Shown here: positions 17,496 to 29,623 of the stretch, piece after piece
Position numbering within the stretch: the stretch's first letter is position 1
Layout of the letters: every line of letters begins with the position of its first letter
From: Phocaeicola sartorii JCM 17136 = DSM 21941
GTDB lineage: Bacteria > Bacteroidota > Bacteroidia > Bacteroidales > Bacteroidaceae
NCBI RefSeq assembly: GCF_000614185.1
Contig: NZ_BAKM01000006.1
Span: forward strand, 1-64,000
DNA: 64,000 bases
Reading direction: 5' to 3'
Program-made: the position numbers and the translations under genes
The notes under the pieces: generated by a model
What the model was told of the DNA's origin: nothing
Database searches by the model: none
What the model saw: only the letters and a program-made list of their open reading frames with translations

Positions 17496-20400
17496 ATGAA
17501 AAATGCTATGAATTTTAAGCCAATGGGACTGATACTTCTGTTCTGTCTCATTCCTCTGTGGGCATTTGCACAGAGTGTGATGGTAAAAGGTGTAGTAAAG
17601 GACACAAGTGGTGAAGCCATCATCGGAGCCAGTGTCTTGGAAAAAGGTACTACCAACGGTACGATTACCGATTTTGATGGTAACTTTACATTGAATGTAT
17701 CGAAAAACGCCGTGTTGGTGGTAAGTTTTGTCGGTTATAAGAACGAGGAAATCCCGGTAGCGGGAAAGACTTCTTTAAAGATTACGTTGAAGGAAGATTC
17801 CAAGGCTTTGGAAGAAGTGGTGGTAATTGGTTACGGTAGCGCCCGCAAGAGTGACGTGACCGGATCTATCGCGTCGGTAGGCGGAGAGAAACTGCGTGAG
17901 ATGCCTGCCACCAATATTACATATGCTTTGCAGAACCGCGTGGCAGGTGTGGATATGTCGCAGACTTCTTCCGCACCGGGTGCTTCCATGCAGATCCGTA
18001 TCCGTGGTACCCGTTCGTTGAACGCCAGTAACGACCCGTTGGTGGTATTGGACGGAATCCCCTTTATGGGTAATTTGTCCGACATCAACCCCGGTGACAT
18101 CAAGAGCATGGATATCTTGAAGGATGCATCCTCTACGGCAATCTACGGTTCGCGCGGTGCCAATGGGGTTATCCTGATCACTACACACAAAGGTGCACAG
18201 GGTACTCCCGCCCGGTTTACTTACAATGGGTATGCAGGTATGAAGAAAGTATTCTCCAAATATCCCATGATGAGCGGCAGCAAGTTTGCCGAAATGCGTA
18301 AACTGGCAGGAAAGTTCGAGAATTCGATAGACGAGTCGGACGATGTGGATACCGACTGGCAGGACTTGATGTTCCGCGACGGTTATGTAAACAGCCACGA
18401 TATCAGCGTGTCCGGTGGTACCAACGGCGGTGGCTACAGCTTTGGCGCGGCTTACTATAAGGATCAGGGCGTCATTCCTACTCAGAACTATACCCGTTAC
18501 TCTATGCGTGGTTCTTTCGATCAGGGCGTGGGAAAATATTTCCGCTTCGGACTGGTGAACAACACCAACTATAATGTCACCAAAGGTTCCAATATCGGAC
18601 TGTATGGTGTACTTGCCATGTCTCCTATCGCTAACCCCTATAATGCGGACGGCACATTGAAACGTACCGTGAAATACAACAGTCAGGATGAGTCATTTGT
18701 ACTGACCAGAGGCGTTGTGGAAGGATTGGAAGACAGTTGGCTGAGCAAGACCGAAGGCTTTGGTACGTACAACAACCTGTTTGCCGAAGTGAAATGTCCG
18801 TGGGTGGAAGGTTTGAAATACCGTGTCAACCTAGGTTTGAACTATCGTTCTACTAAAGGTGGATCGTTCACCGGCGAAGGCATCAACAGCACTACGGCCG
18901 ACACTCCGTCCACCGCTTCGCTGAACCACTCGGAAACGACTAACTGGACTGTGGAGAACCTGCTGACTTACGACCGTACTTTCGGAAAGCACCAGCTGAA
19001 CGTTGTCGGTATGTACTCTGCCGAACAGACCGTCTATACACGTTCGGATGTTGCCGGACGGGATATTCCTGCTGAATATTTCCAGTTCTACAACATCGGG
19101 CGTGCGGAAGGCACCATTACGGTGAACCCCGACAACTGGAACTATCAGAAGAGCGGTCTGATGTCTTGGATGGGCCGTGTGATGTACACATACGACAACC
19201 GCTATATGTTGATGGCGACTGTACGTGCCGACGCTTCTTCACGTTTGGCAAAGGGACACCAATGGCACACTTATCCCGCCGTATCGGCAGGATGGAACAT
19301 CCGTCAGGAAGAGTTTATGGACGAGGTGGACTGGATAGATATCCTGAAACTGCGTGTAGGTTACGGACAGACCTCCAACCAGGCTGTTGATCCTTACAAG
19401 ACCTGGGGACGCCTGGCAACCCGTCCTTACAACTTCGGTCCTACCGGCTATGTCACCGGTTACTATGTATCCGAACTGCCTAATGCCGAATTGGGTTGGG
19501 AATACTCTTCCACCTGGAACTTCGGTCTGGACTTCACCTTGCTGAGAGGACGCCTGTCCGGTACATTCGAATATTACATTCAGAAAACCACCGACTTGCT
19601 GCAAAGCGTAAGCCTTCCTTCCACTTCGGGAGTAAGCAGCTACATGGCCAATGTGGGAAAGACGGAAAACAAAGGTTTTGAATTTACCTTGAACGGAACG
19701 ATTCTGGACAACCATAACGGATGGACGTGGGAGGCAAGCCTCAACCTGTCCGCCAACCGTAACAAACTGACCGAACTGGCTTCGGGAGCTGATGATGATA
19801 AATCGAACAACTGGTTTGTGGGACATCCCATCGACTGTATCTACGACTATGAAAAAGTAGGCTTATGGAACAGTGATGATCCCGATTTCCAATACTTGGA
19901 CATCCTGGAGCCGGGTGGCAATGAAGGTATGATCAAGGTGAAATATACCGGCGATCGTGATGCCAGCGGCAAGCCGACTCGCGCCATTGGTCCCGAAGAC
20001 CGTCAGATTATCAGCCTGGAACCTAAATTCCAGGGAGGATTCAGCACCCGCGTGGCCTATAAAGGCTTTGACTTGAACGTTATCACCGCCTTCCGTTGCG
20101 GAGGCAAGCTGATCAGTACGCTGCACCACAGCAACGGTTACCTGAATATGCTGACCGGTCGTCGCGGACAAGTGGATGTGGACTACTGGACACCGGAGAA
20201 CAAGGGGGCCAAGTATCCGAAACCGGGTGGCATCCAGAGCGGTGACAATCCGAAATACGGAAGCACATTGGGTTACTTTGACTCTTCTTATTGGAAAGTA
20301 CGCAACATCACGCTGGGCTACAACTTCGAGAAGCAGTCTTGGCTGACCCGCATGGGCGTACAGAGCCTGCGTGCTTACCTGTCCGTACAGAATCCGTTCA

Positions 20401-20567
20401 TCATCTGTTCTCCTTTCCACAAAGAGACCGGGCTGGATCCTGAAACCAACTCTTACGGTAACGAGAATGTAGCTGTGACAGAGGGTATCCAAAGACGATT
20501 CCTGACGGTAGGTACCAACTCACCGTCCACCCGTAACTATTTATTCGGCATTAACTTAACATTCTAA
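17496..20567 (+). CDS. susC: SusC/RagA-type TonB-linked outer-membrane transporter
   Basis: 1023 residues. Signal peptide (to about residue 25, FAQS). An N-terminal carboxypeptidase-regulatory-like domain at about 28-110 (VMVKGVVKDTSGEAIIGASVLEKGTTNGTITD) leads to the TonB-box-like EEVVVIGYGSARKSDVTGS. The plug domain (RIRGTRSLNASNDPLVVLDGIPF, DASSTAIYGSRGANGVI) is followed by a 22-strand barrel ending NYLFGINLTF. It imports oligosaccharides captured by the adjacent SusD using TonB energy. The symbol is by family; the likely substrate here, from neighbours, is arabinoxylan or glucuronoxylan oligomers. SusD follows 7 bp after the stop. Confidence 0.96.
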   Translation: MKNAMNFKPMGLILLFCLIPLWAFAQSVMVKGVVKDTSGEAIIGASVLEKGTTNGTITDFDGNFTLNVSKNAVLVVSFVGYKNEEIPVAGKTSLKITLKEDSKALEEVVVIGYGSARKSDVTGSIASVGGEKLREMPATNITYALQNRVAGVDMSQTSSAPGASMQIRIRGTRSLNASNDPLVVLDGIPFMGNLSDINPGDIKSMDILKDASSTAIYGSRGANGVILITTHKGAQGTPARFTYNGYAGMKKVFSKYPMMSGSKFAEMRKLAGKFENSIDESDDVDTDWQDLMFRDGYVNSHDISVSGGTNGGGYSFGAAYYKDQGVIPTQNYTRYSMRGSFDQGVGKYFRFGLVNNTNYNVTKGSNIGLYGVLAMSPIANPYNADGTLKRTVKYNSQDESFVLTRGVVEGLEDSWLSKTEGFGTYNNLFAEVKCPWVEGLKYRVNLGLNYRSTKGGSFTGEGINSTTADTPSTASLNHSETTNWTVENLLTYDRTFGKHQLNVVGMYSAEQTVYTRSDVAGRDIPAEYFQFYNIGRAEGTITVNPDNWNYQKSGLMSWMGRVMYTYDNRYMLMATVRADASSRLAKGHQWHTYPAVSAGWNIRQEEFMDEVDWIDILKLRVGYGQTSNQAVDPYKTWGRLATRPYNFGPTGYVTGYYVSELPNAELGWEYSSTWNFGLDFTLLRGRLSGTFEYYIQKTTDLLQSVSLPSTSGVSSYMANVGKTENKGFEFTLNGTILDNHNGWTWEASLNLSANRNKLTELASGADDDKSNNWFVGHPIDCIYDYEKVGLWNSDDPDFQYLDILEPGGNEGMIKVKYTGDRDASGKPTRAIGPEDRQIISLEPKFQGGFSTRVAYKGFDLNVITAFRCGGKLISTLHHSNGYLNMLTGRRGQVDVDYWTPENKGAKYPKPGGIQSGDNPKYGSTLGYFDSSYWKVRNITLGYNFEKQSWLTRMGVQSLRAYLSVQNPFIICSPFHKETGLDPETNSYGNENVAVTEGIQRRFLTVGTNSPSTRNYLFGINLTF

Positions 20568-20574
20568 TGAAAGC

Positions 20575-22515
20575 ATGATTATGAAACCTATCTTTTCAAA
20601 AATAAGAGTTCTGGGAACAGCCGCACTGGCTTTGTTCCTGACAGCATCCTGTTCAGACATTCTGGACGAGCAGCCGCGCAGCAGTTATGACCCTACCTTC
20701 TTCAAGACAGAGAAGGGGGTGGAAGGCGGTGTGACCTCCATGTATGCGCACTTGCGCTATATTTACGGACAAGCTTATTATTATAATTCCTGTCTGACGG
20801 GAACCGACGAGGCAACTTGGGGATGGAGTGCCGATGGTAACTTCAAGGATGCCGACCTGTCCGGAGTAGGCAACCTGACTGCCACGACTTGCCGTTCCGA
20901 TGCCTTGTGGGGAACCGCTTTCTCGAACATCAATACCGCTAACGGCGTGATAGAGAACGCTGCCGAGGTAGGAGTCAATGAATCATTGGTTTCCGAAGCC
21001 CGCTTCTTCCGTGCGTTCGACTATTTTCTGTTGGTGCAGACCTTCGGTGGAGTGCCTTTGGATATGGGGGCCGGCGAACTGAAGTTCAACATCACTCCCT
21101 CACGTACCTCCGTGCGCAATACCGTGCCCGAAGTGTACACCAAGGCCATCTTCCCCGACTTGCTGACGGCTATCGAGAACCTGCCCGCCAATCCCCGTGT
21201 GACGGGTGGAGTGACCAAGACCGTTGCCCGTCTGTACTTGGCAAAGGCTTACCTGACCTACGCCTGGTGGCTGAAGAATCCGAATAACATTCCTACTTAT
21301 CCCGAGTGTCAGCGTACCGACCCCGACGGACACGATGCGGCATGGTACTTCCAGCAGGCATACGATGTGGCGGTTGCCGCTATCGAGAACCCCGGTCCTT
21401 TCGGCTTGCAGGAAAGTTTCTGGATGGTGAATGCCGGACCTAATGACCGTAACATGGAAATCCTGCTCTATGCGGATCACACACAGGAAAACGAGTTCTA
21501 TAACGGCGGTAGCTTGAGTTACGGTAGTGGCGGTGCTCCCGATAACTTTGCCGGATGGATGATGAACTGGAACTATACCGATGCGCGTTCGGCTGATAAT
21601 CAGGCTGTCATCAACCGTATTGCCGAACAGTGCTATGGCCGCCCCTGGACCCGTATGGCTCCTCCGTTGGGTGTGTTTACCAAGACGTTTGCCGACAAGG
21701 TGAACGACTCCCGTTACGACGGTACTTTCACCACCGTTTATCGAGGCAACTGGTCCACAGCCGGACAAAACTGGGAATCGGTGACCAATGCCAACGGAAT
21801 GAAAGTGAAAGAACGTGAACCTATATTCTCTTTCGTGTTCCAGGATATGGATAAGATAGACTATGCAGGCGAGGGTTCTAAAAGCAATCTGGGTGCAGGT
21901 ACATTGCCCGGTCGTGCCGACTGGGTATTGGGACTGGATGCGGTAGGCCGCTATGTATATCCTGGTCTGTGGAAACTCGGCCCGTATCGTACGGACAACG
22001 GTTCCGGAGCCGGACAGCCTAATGCGGGAAGTACTCGTCCATATAACATCGCCAAGTTCTCCGAACTTTATCTGGTTGCTGCCGAAGCTGCCGTAGAAGG
22101 AGCTGCCGCACAAGCCGGCAAGTCTGCCCGTGACCTGGTGAACGTGCTTCGTGCCCGTGCCGGCCGCTGGACTTACAGCAATGCCGAATATAAGAATGTG
22201 GATCGTGATTTCAGTGCTGAAATGACAGCCGCCACTCCGGCAACCATTGATATCAACTATATTCTGGATGAACGCAGCCGCGAGTTCTATGGCGAAGGCT
22301 ATCGTTGGTTCGACTTGGTTCGTACTCAGAAATGGAACGAATATGCTGACAGTTACGTGATTTGTGGGGGCAAGGGTGATCACAATCCGCAGACTTACAA
22401 CCGTACCATCGAAGCGTTCCATTATCTCCGTCCCATTCCGCAAGGACAGTTGGATGGCATGGAAATGACCAAAGAAGAAAAGATGGCTTATCAGAACCCG
22501 GGATACAGAGATTGA
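20575..22515 (+). CDS. susD: SusD/RagB-family surface glycan-binding lipoprotein
   Basis: 646 residues. A lipoprotein signal with lipobox ALFLTASC is followed by SDILDEQPRSSYDPTFFKTEKG, the standard SusD start. The TPR-like helical scaffold is seen (VSEARFFRAFDYFLLVQTFGGVPL, TKTVARLYLAKAYLTYAWW, FSELYLVAAEAAVEGAA), with the C-terminal INYILDERSREFYGEGYRWFDLVRT and PIPQGQLDGMEM motifs typical of SusD. It caps the SusC barrel and delivers bound xylan oligomers. ATG 20581, two codons downstream, is an alternative start. Confidence 0.95.
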   Translation: MIMKPIFSKIRVLGTAALALFLTASCSDILDEQPRSSYDPTFFKTEKGVEGGVTSMYAHLRYIYGQAYYYNSCLTGTDEATWGWSADGNFKDADLSGVGNLTATTCRSDALWGTAFSNINTANGVIENAAEVGVNESLVSEARFFRAFDYFLLVQTFGGVPLDMGAGELKFNITPSRTSVRNTVPEVYTKAIFPDLLTAIENLPANPRVTGGVTKTVARLYLAKAYLTYAWWLKNPNNIPTYPECQRTDPDGHDAAWYFQQAYDVAVAAIENPGPFGLQESFWMVNAGPNDRNMEILLYADHTQENEFYNGGSLSYGSGGAPDNFAGWMMNWNYTDARSADNQAVINRIAEQCYGRPWTRMAPPLGVFTKTFADKVNDSRYDGTFTTVYRGNWSTAGQNWESVTNANGMKVKEREPIFSFVFQDMDKIDYAGEGSKSNLGAGTLPGRADWVLGLDAVGRYVYPGLWKLGPYRTDNGSGAGQPNAGSTRPYNIAKFSELYLVAAEAAVEGAAAQAGKSARDLVNVLRARAGRWTYSNAEYKNVDRDFSAEMTAATPATIDINYILDERSREFYGEGYRWFDLVRTQKWNEYADSYVICGGKGDHNPQTYNRTIEAFHYLRPIPQGQLDGMEMTKEEKMAYQNPGYRD

Positions 22516-22540
22516 TTCGGACTGATAACAATGAATGAAC

Positions 22541-22590
22541 AAGGATACCGGAAAAGGGGAATAACACCTCTGCTTTGGTATCCTTTTTTA
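22541..22590 (+). terminator. Terminator of xylan unit 2
   Basis: AAGGATACC (22541-22549) pairs with GGTATCCTT (22577-22585) and is followed by TTTTA. Confidence 0.8.
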
Positions 22591-22694
22591 TTTCAGCTTT
22601 ATTATACCAGACTCACGTTATTATAAACCTTCCCACAGTTGATATAAACGTGTTTTTATCCTTTCCTATTCTAAAATTCCGCCAGTGTCCGTGG

Positions 22695-22757
22695 ATCAGT
22701 GCCACTGATCCATAAATCAATGACACTGATTTGTAAGTCAGTGCCATTGATTATTTG
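22695..22757. repeat. Three tandem 21-bp imperfect palindromic units between susD and the HTCS gene
   Basis: ATCAGTGCCACTGAT (22695), ATCAATGACACTGAT (22716) and GTCAGTGCCATTGAT (22737) are near-identical, each self-complementary, and start exactly 21 bp apart. They lie between convergent genes, beyond the susD terminator. Function is unknown; their sequence is unrelated to the TGTAAC repeats. Confidence 0.75.
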
Positions 22758-22829
22758 ATAGAACAGTATCATAAAGACTATCCATACGGAAGAATAGCTC
22801 TTCCTATGCAAATGCTTTTTTTAAAAACG

Positions 22830-25800
22830 CTATCCTTCGTTTTCTTTCAGATGTTGCTCCATGTACGTAGTCGGCGGTACCCCATACAGTTCCTTGAAGG
22901 CGGTCGAGAAATTATTGGGATTGGTAAATCCGGTCAGGTCTGCCACTTCGGCTATGGTGTACCGTTTCTTCGACAACAGTTCCGCCGCCTGCTTCAGGCG
23001 GATGTTACGGATAAAGTCTCGGGTGGTCTGGTTGGTCAGTTCCTTCAACTTGCGGTGCAGGTGCACGCGGCTGATACCGACTTCGGTACTGATCATCTCC
23101 ACGGTGAGGTTCGGATTGCTCAGGTTTTCGTTGATGACCCGCATGATGCGTTCCATCAGTTTGTCATCGGGCGACTGTACTTCTATTGGTTGTACTTTAT
23201 CCTCTTGAGTCTGTTGTCCGGTATAGGTGTTGCGTAGCCGTTCGCGGCTGCGGATCAGGTTGGCGGCCGTTTTCCTTAATATCTCTATATGGAAAGGTTT
23301 GGTCAGGTAGGCGTCGGCTCCTGTTTCCAGTCCTTCCAGATTGTCTTCCTCCCGTGTCTTGGCGGTGAGCAGTATCACCGGGATGTGGTTCAGATTCACG
23401 TTCTGCTTTATTTTGCGGCACAGGGTGAGTCCGTCCATTTCGGGCATCATGACATCACTTATCACCAGGTCCGGGGTTTTGTTGAAGATGCTTTCCAAGG
23501 CTTCCTTGCCGTTGCAGCTTTCCAGGGTATGGTAATCACCTGCCAGTTCGCGACAAATGTAGCGGCGTATTTCTTCATCGTCTTCCACTACCAGTACTTT
23601 GTATTTTGTCTTGGCCCGTGTTTTTTCGTTTGCTTCCTCTTCGGTCTCATAAGGAACGGGAAGGACCGGAGCCGGAGCGTGGATGAGGGGAGCTTTGTCG
23701 GCTTCCATCTCTTCTTTGCCCAGGTGGGCGCACCCCAAAGGCATACGGATGATAAAGCTGCATCCCGGTTGTCCGTCCGGATTATTTGCTACACGGATGT
23801 CTCCGTGATGCAGTTCCACCAGTGAGCGGGTGAGGTGCAGCCCGATGCCGGTACCTATGTTTGAGTTGTTTTGGCTGTTCCGTATCTGGTAAAAGCGTTC
23901 GAATATATGTTCTGTTTCTTGGGGGGAGATTCCTATTCCGCTGTCGGTCACGATGATTTCGGCATACTGTTGCAATGGTTCCGACAGGGTGGAATCCTCG
24001 CCGGTGCGCAGCCGTATGTCTACGCTGCCTCCTTCGGGGGTGAATTTGAAAGCATTGGACAAGATGTTCAGGATAATTTTGTCGAAGTTCACCGGGTCCA
24101 CCCATAACTTTAAGTGGTCGGCGCCCTCGTGGTGGAATCGCAGGCTGATATGTTTCTTGTTAGCTTGTTCCATAAAGGTTTCGCACAAATCATTAATGAA
24201 TCCGGTCATTTCGGTTTCACGGAAAACAAGTGACATCTGTCCTTTGTCTATCTTGCGTATATCCATCAATTGGTTTACCAGCCGCAGGATTCTTTCGGAG
24301 TTGCGCCAGATGATGCGGTAGTTCTTTTGCCGTTCGTGGTCCGTATCGTTTGTCATCAGTTTTTGCAGGGGACTGATGATGAGTGACATCGGAGTACGTA
24401 TCTCGTGGGAGATGTTGATGAAAAACTGTAGCTTGGCTTCGTTTATCTGTTCGGCATGGATATGTTGCATCATTTCCTGCCTTATGCGGTAACGGTGTCT
24501 CACTTGCAGGATGAGGCCATAGACGGCTGCTACTGCCAACAAGGCATAGATCAGCATGGCCCAGCCCGATGCCCACCATGCCGGTGCGATGTGAATGGTG
24601 ATTTCGTCGGTGTCGGATTCCAGCAGATAATCTTCGGCTTTGATCCGGAAATGATAATCGCCGGGGGGAAGGTTGCTGAATGACACCCGGTTGACTCCTT
24701 TAGGCAGCTTGACCCAAGGGGTGTTGTTTATGGTATATAGATACGTGATACGTTCGGAATTATTTAGTTCGCGGGTGGAGAACTCGATGCTGAAAGCGTT
24801 GTCGTTATGTGACAGGTGAAAATCCCGGGCCTCAAAGACGGAGGTGTTTATGATTTCTTTTCCGCCCGACAACATTCCTTTCCTTATAGGCTGGTCGTGC
24901 AGATAGAAGTCGATGATGCGTACGTTCCATTTTTTGGCGGGATTCGTAATTTCTTGAGGATTGAAATAGGTAATTCCGTTTGTACCTCCAAACCAAAGTA
25001 TGCCGTTGCGGTCGGCAAAAGAGGCGTTTTTGCTGAATTCATTTCCTTGCAGACCGTCGTCTGCATAGAAATTGCTGAATGTGTGGGTCTTCAGATTAAA
25101 ACGTGACATTCCGGCATTGGTGCTTATCCATAAGTTGTCCTGCCCGTCTCCCTTGATGGCATATACGGCGTTACTGGATAGTCCGTGGGCGGTGGTGTAG
25201 GTCTTTAATTGCCGGGTTTGGGGATTCCATTCCGCCAGTCCGTCGGAATTGCCTATCCAGATGTTGCCTTGGGAGTCTTCATAAAGGGAGTGGATGATGT
25301 GTCTGGACAGGATTTCTTCAGTCTTGAAGTCATCGGTGTTCAGGTCTATACATCTTATTCCGTCATACGTTCCTACATAAAGGTGGTTGTCACCGGCATA
25401 CAGAAGACAGCTTATCCATTTATATTTGTCGGTGGCTGCATTGAATTTAGGGTCATATACAGACTGTCCTGTCTGCAAGTCATAATAGAAAAGTCCGGCT
25501 CCCATGGTGGCTATCCAGAGTCGTTTGTCCTGGTCTTCAACCAGATCATACACACGTTGGATACGGTTTCCATTCTTGTCTGTCAGATTCTGCAGATAGC
25601 TGCACCGTCCTGTTTTCTTATCCAGTCTGCCCAGTCCGTTGGTATAGGATCCGAACCACAGATTACGTTCAGAGTCTTCATACAGGCCGAAAACCGTGGA
25701 AGGAACCGAAGAGGGGCTGTCATGTGGGGCATAATGGACTTTTTGCTTCAGTTCTGTGGTGATGCCGTATATGCCGTCGTTGTCAGTACCTATCCATAAT

Positions 25801-26870
25801 ATGCCTTCGTGGTCGCGGCAGAGTGAGGTGATACAGTTGGAGCCGATGATATTCTTGTTGATTGATTTGTAGCCTATGTACTTGAAACTGTTGGGCTGTG
25901 CGGGAATCATCATAACCCCTTTTTGGTAAATGGCTATCCATAGGTTTCCTGCATTGTCTTTCAGGACGGAGTGCACTTTGGAGGTGCCGGAGTCGAGGTA
26001 ATTATTATCAAAAGGGTAATCCGTGATGAGCTGTTTGGGGATGTTGAAAATCTTGGCGCCTTTCCCGTCCGTGCCCAGACAAAGCTCATTCTGGCTTATC
26101 TGGCAGATGGATTTGATAGGCAGGTTTTGCTTTCCTTTATAAAGGATAGGAATGAACTCTTCTGCCGGTTGGTTATATTTCAGCAATCCTTTGCCTATGG
26201 TTGCCAGGTAGATGTCTCCGTAGTTGTCTTCATAGAGGTCCACAATGGTCATTCCCTTCTCTTGTTTCAGGAAGTGCTTGCTTTTATTGTCCGCAGAGAG
26301 GCGGTAGATGCCGTTCTCACCTTGTGTTACCCAAAGATTGTGTTGCCTGTCCTCTATCATGTAGTCTGTCATTTGGGTGGGGATAGGTAAATCCGGTTTG
26401 TGTGCAGTCAGTTTCCCCTGTGTGATGGTTATGGTGCACAAGTTGTTTCCCGATACCCATATTTCTCCGTTTCTACATTCCAGAATGGACATGATATTGC
26501 TGTCAAAAGTCTTTCCGTCTTCCCATTGCGCCCGCGCGCTGAAGCTGTCGGTGGCGGGATCGTATAGCTGTATCCCATTATAGGTTCCTACGAACAGCCG
26601 TCCCTTGCTGTCTTCATACAGGGCGCGTACGTAGTTGTGACAGAGAGAATGTTCGTTTTGGGGATCATGCTTGTAGATAATGAACTTGGCTCCGTCATAG
26701 CGGTTCAGTCCGTCTTCGGTGGCAATCCATATCATGCCGTTCCGGTCCTGGTATATTTTGTTGATCAGACTGCTGGACAGCTCCCTGTCTGTTGTGAAGA
26801 ATTTGTACGATTGTCCGTGGCACAATAAAGACAGGAACATGAATAATGTAAGAATCGTATGTTTCATCAT
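22830..26870 (-). CDS. Hybrid two-component system regulator (HTCS) of the xylan locus
   Basis: 1346 residues. Order: signal peptide (about 1-20), a periplasmic double beta-propeller of about 14 Reg_prop repeats (for example GMIWIATEDGLNRYDG, GNIWIGNSDGLAEW) to about 680, and a Y_Y_Y immunoglobulin-like domain to about 765. Next come one membrane helix at about 770-795, HisKA with phosphoacceptor histidine in NISHEIRTPMS (about 821), HATPase_c (NILSNAFKFTPEGG, DSGIGI, GTGIGLHLTRSLVELH), a receiver with aspartate in LVISDVMMPEMDG (about 1139), and an AraC-type double HTH at about 1245-1340. All catalytic residues are present. HTCS proteins sense oligosaccharides in the periplasm and activate the neighbouring utilisation genes. 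This one is flanked by xylanase units on both sides and is probably their activator. Confidence 0.96.
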   Translation of the reverse strand: MMKHTILTLFMFLSLLCHGQSYKFFTTDRELSSSLINKIYQDRNGMIWIATEDGLNRYDGAKFIIYKHDPQNEHSLCHNYVRALYEDSKGRLFVGTYNGIQLYDPATDSFSARAQWEDGKTFDSNIMSILECRNGEIWVSGNNLCTITITQGKLTAHKPDLPIPTQMTDYMIEDRQHNLWVTQGENGIYRLSADNKSKHFLKQEKGMTIVDLYEDNYGDIYLATIGKGLLKYNQPAEEFIPILYKGKQNLPIKSICQISQNELCLGTDGKGAKIFNIPKQLITDYPFDNNYLDSGTSKVHSVLKDNAGNLWIAIYQKGVMMIPAQPNSFKYIGYKSINKNIIGSNCITSLCRDHEGILWIGTDNDGIYGITTELKQKVHYAPHDSPSSVPSTVFGLYEDSERNLWFGSYTNGLGRLDKKTGRCSYLQNLTDKNGNRIQRVYDLVEDQDKRLWIATMGAGLFYYDLQTGQSVYDPKFNAATDKYKWISCLLYAGDNHLYVGTYDGIRCIDLNTDDFKTEEILSRHIIHSLYEDSQGNIWIGNSDGLAEWNPQTRQLKTYTTAHGLSSNAVYAIKGDGQDNLWISTNAGMSRFNLKTHTFSNFYADDGLQGNEFSKNASFADRNGILWFGGTNGITYFNPQEITNPAKKWNVRIIDFYLHDQPIRKGMLSGGKEIINTSVFEARDFHLSHNDNAFSIEFSTRELNNSERITYLYTINNTPWVKLPKGVNRVSFSNLPPGDYHFRIKAEDYLLESDTDEITIHIAPAWWASGWAMLIYALLAVAAVYGLILQVRHRYRIRQEMMQHIHAEQINEAKLQFFINISHEIRTPMSLIISPLQKLMTNDTDHERQKNYRIIWRNSERILRLVNQLMDIRKIDKGQMSLVFRETEMTGFINDLCETFMEQANKKHISLRFHHEGADHLKLWVDPVNFDKIILNILSNAFKFTPEGGSVDIRLRTGEDSTLSEPLQQYAEIIVTDSGIGISPQETEHIFERFYQIRNSQNNSNIGTGIGLHLTRSLVELHHGDIRVANNPDGQPGCSFIIRMPLGCAHLGKEEMEADKAPLIHAPAPVLPVPYETEEEANEKTRAKTKYKVLVVEDDEEIRRYICRELAGDYHTLESCNGKEALESIFNKTPDLVISDVMMPEMDGLTLCRKIKQNVNLNHIPVILLTAKTREEDNLEGLETGADAYLTKPFHIEILRKTAANLIRSRERLRNTYTGQQTQEDKVQPIEVQSPDDKLMERIMRVINENLSNPNLTVEMISTEVGISRVHLHRKLKELTNQTTRDFIRNIRLKQAAELLSKKRYTIAEVADLTGFTNPNNFSTAFKELYGVPPTTYMEQHLKENEG

Positions 26871-26900
26871 AATATAATATCTCAGATTGATTCAGGTGCA

Positions 26901-26908
26901 CAAAAATA
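26901..26908 (-). promoter_or_regulatory. -7 box of the HTCS gene
   Basis: On the minus strand TATTTTTG (CAAAAATA at 26901-26908) matches TAnnTTTG, 30 bp before the HTCS ATG. No TGTAAC array points toward this promoter, consistent with constitutive low expression. Confidence 0.5.
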
Positions 26909-26979
26909 ATTCAAAAAAATATATATAGCCTAATAAAAAGGAGGTAATTTCTATACTCCATCCCATAATAGGCTGGGTT

Positions 26980-27008
26980 TGTAACATGGGAAAAGGACTA
27001 TGTAACAT
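26980..27008 (+). promoter_or_regulatory. Putative HTCS operator of xylan unit 3
   Basis: Two exact TGTAACAT copies at 26980 and 27001, 21 bp apart. The second lies 38 bp upstream of the -7 box, one base more than in units 1 and 2. The full 17-mer of units 1 and 2 is only partly conserved (11 of 17 positions for 26992-27008). Confidence 0.7.
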
Positions 27009-27038
27009 AGTCTCGCCCGAAAATAAAGCAGATGTCTT

Positions 27039-27046
27039 TACCTTTG
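27039..27046 (+). promoter_or_regulatory. -7 box of xylan unit 3
   Basis: TACCTTTG matches TAnnTTTG, 55 bp before ATG 27102. Confidence 0.6.
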
Positions 27047-27077
27047 CTCTTGTTGAGCCGTGAAGAACGGAACGTAA

Positions 27078-29615
<2,538 letters not shown>

Positions 29616-29623
29616 AAAAAGAG

